A stretch of 64,000 nucleotides of DNA from Desulfobacterales bacterium (GTDB lineage Bacteria > Desulfobacterota > Desulfobulbia > Desulfobulbales > JAGXFP01): NCBI GenBank assembly GCA_024637225.1, contig JAGXFP010000018.1, positions 1 through 64,000 on the forward strand, given 5' to 3'. The position numbers were made by a program, and so were the translations under genes. Below are positions 60,761 to 64,000 of this stretch, one piece after another (position 1 is the stretch's first letter; each line of letters begins with the position of its first letter). The notes beneath the pieces are model-generated. The model worked only from the letters and a program-made list of their open reading frames with translations. It searched no databases and had not been told where the DNA came from.

Positions 60761-60868
60761 TTCAATCTCCTTTCTGTTGTTGTTGGCTGACCGTTTAAAA
60801 AATCTTTTTTATAACCATATGAAGTGTCCGGCATAAGGATCCCTAAACAACCGAATACTCATAATCAA

Positions 60869-63118
60869 TCACTTCATGACCACCGAATTTTTATTGGAAG
60901 TCTTGCCCCTTCCCGCGGCAACATTAACATTCTGGCCAAAACTTAACAGACTATCCTTGTCGTTAATAGTAATGCCCTTGCCGGAGGTAACGGCGACATC
61001 GCCGCCGATGCTGGAACCGTGCTTGACGATCACCGCGCCTGAGTTGGCCTTCGCCCGGGAACCGGCGGCAATATTGATGGCAGCGCCGCCCTTTACCCTG
61101 GTCGAGATATTTCCGGAGACGCTGCTGTTTTCCACGACCACCGAGCCCATGTTGGCTTCGGTCCGACTGCCGGCCGCCACATTGATTGCGCCGCCGGCTA
61201 CTTTATTGGTGATATTGCCCCGGACGCTGCTGTTCTCGATTTTGGTGGAACCCATGTTGGCTTCGGAACGGCTACCGGCGGCAACATTCAGGGCGGCGCC
61301 GCCGACGGAGTTTTTGATATTGCCCCTGACCCTGCTGTTCTCGATCCTGGTCGCGGCCTGATTGGCCTCAGCCCGGTTGCCTGCCGCGACATTCAAGGCC
61401 GCGCCGCCGACGGTATTGGTGATATTGCCCCGGACATCGCTGTTGGCAATTTCGGTGGCGCCCTGACTGGCCTCGGCCCGATTACCCGCCGCGACATTAA
61501 GAGCCGCCCCGGCTACGGTGTTTTTCACATTGCCCTTCATACTGCTGTTTTTCACCTTCAGGGCGGCCTGAGCGGCTTCGGCCCGATTCCCGGCGGCGAC
61601 GTTCAGGGCCGCCCCGGCCACGGTATTGACCGCAGTGCCCTTCATCTTGCTGTTTTCCAAATTGACCGCGCCCTGATTGGCCTCGACCCGGTTGCCCGCC
61701 GCGACGTTCAAAGTCGCACCCGCCACGGTATTGACCGCGGTGCCTTTCATCTCGCTGTTCTCCAGCTTGACCGCACCCTGATTGGCCTCAACCCGGTTGC
61801 CCGCCGCGACATTCAAAGCCGCACCCGCCACGGTATTGACCGCGGTGCCTTTCATCTTGCTGTTCTCCAGCTTGACCGCGGCCTGATTGGCCTCGGCCCG
61901 GTTACCGGCCGCGACATTAAGAGCCGCCCCGGCCACGGTATTGACCGCAGTGCCTTTCATCTCGCTGTTCTCCAGCTTGACCGCACCCTGATTGGCCTCA
62001 ACCCGGTTGCCGGCCGCCACGTTGACCGCCCCACCTACTACCGTGTTGACCAGGGCTCCTTTCGCCTTACTGTTTTCCATTATCACCGCGGCCTGGTTGG
62101 CCTCAACCCGGTTGCCTGCCGCGACGTTAACCGCTCCCAGGGCGCCGATACTATTGACGGCGGCCCCGTGCAGGCTGCTGTTTTCCATCCTGGTGGCGGC
62201 CTGGTTGGCTTCGACCCGATTCCCGGCCGCCACGTTAACCATATTCTGGCCGACCGCGGTATTGACCACCGCCCCGGAAACCTTCGAATTTTCCAGGCTG
62301 GCCGCGACCTGCCGCGCCTCTACCTTATTGCCGGCCGCCACATTGACCAGGTTCTGACCGACGGCGGTGTTGACCACCGCCCCCTCGACACTACTGCCGG
62401 ACATTCTCACCGTGGCCTGATCGGCCTCAACCTGGTTGCCCGCCCCGACATTGACCATATTCTGGCCGATCGCGGTATTAATCACCGCCCCGCTCACCCT
62501 GCTGTTTTCCATAATCACGGAGGCCTGACCGGCCTTGACCCGATTGCCGGCTCCAACATTAACAGACTGATCGATCACCGAGGTATTGACCACCGCCCCC
62601 TTGACCTGGCCACCCTCCATCCGGACCGAGGACTGATCGGCATCAACCCTATTGCCGGCCCCGACGTTTACGGCGTTCCGGCCGGCCGAGGTGTTGACCA
62701 CCGCGCCGGTGATCCGACTATCCGAAATATCGATTGAGCCCTGATTGGCCTTGACCTTATTCCCCGCCGCCACATTGACCTTCTTGTCGACCAGGCTGGT
62801 ATTAACCACCGCTCCCCGCAATTTACCGCCGACCCTGGTGGAGGCCTGGCTGGCCGAAGCCTTGTTGCCGGCGGCGACGTTGACGCTCTGACTGCTGCGA
62901 TTGAGATTGACGACAGCGCCTCCCATATCGAGACTCTGCAACTTTATGGAACTCTGCTCCGCCTTGCTCTGACTACCGACGGCAACGTTGACGCTTTTCC
63001 CAGTTTGCCCGGGCACATTTATCACCGCTCCCTTGACACTGGAATCGGCAAAAGCCGGGGAAAGGCAGAAAAACAAAGGCGCCAGGGAAAGACAGAGGGA
63101 GAGATTAATTTTTTGCAT
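60869..63118 (-). CDS. Secreted 20-repeat protein (NVAAGN repeat, beta-solenoid candidate)
   Basis: The 749-residue protein has a signal peptide (MQKINLSLCLSLAPLFFCLS, cleavage after AFA). About 20 tandem units of 35-37 residues follow with the pattern GAVVNTxxxxxxVNVAAGNR, then VEANQxAVxxENSxxx. The central units (from about 350 to 530) are almost identical (TAVNTVAGAALNVAAGNR), while the ends diverge. The last unit is degenerate and ends NKNSVVMK. Val/Asn/Ala/Gln ladders suggest a parallel beta-solenoid, somewhat like curli or adhesin repeats. The start at 63118 has GGAGATGTC upstream. A role in surface structure or biofilm is a guess. Confidence 0.85.
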   Translation of the reverse strand: MQKINLSLCLSLAPLFFCLSPAFADSSVKGAVINVPGQTGKSVNVAVGSQSKAEQSSIKLQSLDMGGAVVNLNRSSQSVNVAAGNKASASQASTRVGGKLRGAVVNTSLVDKKVNVAAGNKVKANQGSIDISDSRITGAVVNTSAGRNAVNVGAGNRVDADQSSVRMEGGQVKGAVVNTSVIDQSVNVGAGNRVKAGQASVIMENSRVSGAVINTAIGQNMVNVGAGNQVEADQATVRMSGSSVEGAVVNTAVGQNLVNVAAGNKVEARQVAASLENSKVSGAVVNTAVGQNMVNVAAGNRVEANQAATRMENSSLHGAAVNSIGALGAVNVAAGNRVEANQAAVIMENSKAKGALVNTVVGGAVNVAAGNRVEANQGAVKLENSEMKGTAVNTVAGAALNVAAGNRAEANQAAVKLENSKMKGTAVNTVAGAALNVAAGNRVEANQGAVKLENSEMKGTAVNTVAGATLNVAAGNRVEANQGAVNLENSKMKGTAVNTVAGAALNVAAGNRAEAAQAALKVKNSSMKGNVKNTVAGAALNVAAGNRAEASQGATEIANSDVRGNITNTVGGAALNVAAGNRAEANQAATRIENSRVRGNIKNSVGGAALNVAAGSRSEANMGSTKIENSSVRGNITNKVAGGAINVAAGSRTEANMGSVVVENSSVSGNISTRVKGGAAINIAAGSRAKANSGAVIVKHGSSIGGDVAVTSGKGITINDKDSLLSFGQNVNVAAGRGKTSNKNSVVMK

Positions 63119-63651
63119 TTGACATCTCCGAATTACACGTGCCGGGTGCAGAGACCCGAAGTAATTTTCAGTCAATTAATCTATTTGATATCTATTATCA
63201 TTTTTACTTTGCTTTTCCCACCGAAAACGAATCAAGCAATCGGGACCGCCCCGCAAAAACCCATCCCGCCCAAAGCTGGGATCGGGCTCCTGTTTCAAGG
63301 TGTAATTATCACTAAATCCACTTTGACAAGCAGTGAATGGTTGCACCATTTTTCTGTGACTTTTTCACCAGCGTTTTGCCGCTGATAATTACGGTTTGTC
63401 TATGGGAAGCGACAAGATTATCGGTTAGTATGAGATGCATAACTTACCGGTCTGCTTAACCGTTTCAGCCGGTCCGAACCCCATTCAAAATCAAGCTAAA
63501 GGGACGCCTGCGATGAAAAAAATTCTCCGCCGTCGGTTTGTTTTCAATGTTGTTTTTGAGAGGCCATACCTGTGGTATGGCGCACGAACAAAAACACGCC
63601 ACTACCCAATAGATCGGAGTTTTTGCGGCGCCATCGGAGTTAATCCGGATT
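63119..63651. other. Upstream region of the large repeat-protein gene
   Basis: About 530 bases with AT-rich parts near 63160-63220 where the promoter probably lies. An 8-bp hairpin GCCATACC/GGTATGGC (63563-63570 with 63574-63581) lies after the small gene at 63652 on the minus strand but lacks a T run. Short open frames here have no support. Confidence 0.4.
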
Positions 63652-63939
63652 TCAGTCGATGGAACTATAAGGTTTTTTCAGATCGTTTTTTATAACGGTG
63701 CTTTCCATGCTCGGCCCGTAGGTCCGGCTATAAACCGTACGGGTCTCCCCGGAAACGGTATCGATCACAAAGGCACCGACCGCGCCGCCTTTTTCGCCGA
63801 AGGAAGTGGCCCAGGACGACAACTTGTAGCGGCCAAAGCTCAGATTTGCAGATGAGGAGCCCTGGTGATCGATGGCTCCGGTGAGAACCAGAAAAAACAG
63901 GGTGGCCAAGACGCCAAAAATAAAATATTTAGCCTTCAT
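63652..63939 (-). CDS. Small secreted or membrane-anchored protein
   Basis: The 95-residue protein has an N-terminal hydrophobic helix (KYFIFGVLATLFFLVLTGAI) that could be a signal peptide or anchor. A short beta-rich segment follows (FGRYKLSSWATSFGEKGGAV, then GAFVIDTVSGETRTVYSRTY), of a type seen in small envelope proteins reporting on a 'variable in, value out' beta hairpin; no family is known to me. GGTGTGGGACG precedes the ATG as a possible ribosome-binding site. It lies upstream of the repeat-protein genes on the same strand, 530 bases away. Confidence 0.6.
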   Translation of the reverse strand: MKAKYFIFGVLATLFFLVLTGAIDHQGSSSANLSFGRYKLSSWATSFGEKGGAVGAFVIDTVSGETRTVYSRTYGPSMESTVIKNDLKKPYSSID

Positions 63940-64000
63940 CGTCCCACACCTCCGTATTTATGTTACAGGCCCGAACCGGCCTGCGAGTAATCGTCACTTT

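Noticed and set aside
59684-60836. Long plus-strand frames with repeats opposite the 8-repeat protein
   Set aside because: They mirror the sense repeats, lack a signal peptide and ribosome-binding site, whereas the minus-strand frame has both.
60869-63118. 105-108 bp DNA repeats as a possible CRISPR or satellite
   Set aside because: The period is a multiple of three, the frame is open throughout, and a signal peptide starts it; it is a coding repeat.

Overview
The window reads as a chromosomal segment of a Gram-negative, GC-rich bacterium, most plausibly a Desulfobacterota (former Deltaproteobacteria) member. The support is indirect: tandem Usp proteins beside TauE/SafE transporters, an Mrp-type antiporter operon, sigma-54 two-component regulation, many large PAS/HAMP/GAF sensor kinases, and dispersed heptanucleotide tracts of the GGCTCCT/CTTCTGG type. 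LpxR, TolC and RND proteins show an outer membrane. No rRNA, tRNA or CRISPR array was found. The taxonomic call is an inference.

Layout: (1) 1-2.3 kb, an AT-rich TPR-like membrane protein and a gene-poor stretch. (2) 2.4-10.1 kb, a minus-strand operon (Usp-like, two small membrane proteins, TauE/SafE transporter, tandem UspA) and a plus-strand sensor kinase plus sigma-54 activator; near-consensus sigma-54 promoters precede both the operon and the kinase, suggesting one regulatory circuit. (3) 10.1-10.7 kb, a toxin-antitoxin pair whose VapC-like toxin is frameshifted. (4) 10.9-14.4 kb, a SulP transporter followed by a protein with LCIB-type (theta) carbonic anhydrase signatures, divergent from (5) 15.1-24.7 kb, an Mrp-like Na+/H+ antiporter operon (E, F, G, DUF4040-B fusion, C, D, D-like, small protein, D-like). 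This operon is interrupted by a four-helix-bundle gene between heptamer tracts and by a complete ISL3-family IS with an 8-bp target duplication. (6) 25-30 kb, a conserved hypothetical gene between palindromic repeats, two TauE/SafE genes, an orphan Flp pilin and a membrane-anchored propeller-like protein. (7) 30.5-32.7 kb, an accessory islet: mobile mystery proteins A and B (HTH plus Fic) with a 30-bp palindrome, and a decayed TOTE-type primase-helicase remnant.

(8) 32.7-39.2 kb, a KaiC-like ATPase/histidine kinase/response regulator operon, then a divergent FHA protein and Ser/Thr kinase. (9) 39.4-46.8 kb, small envelope or stress peptides (two probably frameshifted), an alpha/beta hydrolase, a PHP-aminoglycoside-phosphotransferase fusion broken by an in-frame amber codon, LpxR, an NTF2-like protein, BioA and a LapA-like protein. 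(10) 46.8-52.7 kb, a MarR-MFP-RND-TolC efflux operon. (11) 53-58.9 kb, a dCache/GAF/PAS hybrid kinase, an HD-GYP response regulator and a PilZ protein, a likely cyclic-di-GMP module. (12) 59.3-63.9 kb, a family of secreted repeat proteins built of about 20 and exactly 8 copies of a 35-36 residue NVA(A/I)G motif.

Functional picture: Mrp would maintain a Na+ gradient that a SulP carrier could use for bicarbonate uptake next to a carbonic anhydrase. The sigma-54 pair would switch on the TauE/Usp operon. The repeat proteins look like a surface beta-solenoid or amyloid-like system of unknown role. All functions come from reading the sequence by eye; no database search was run.
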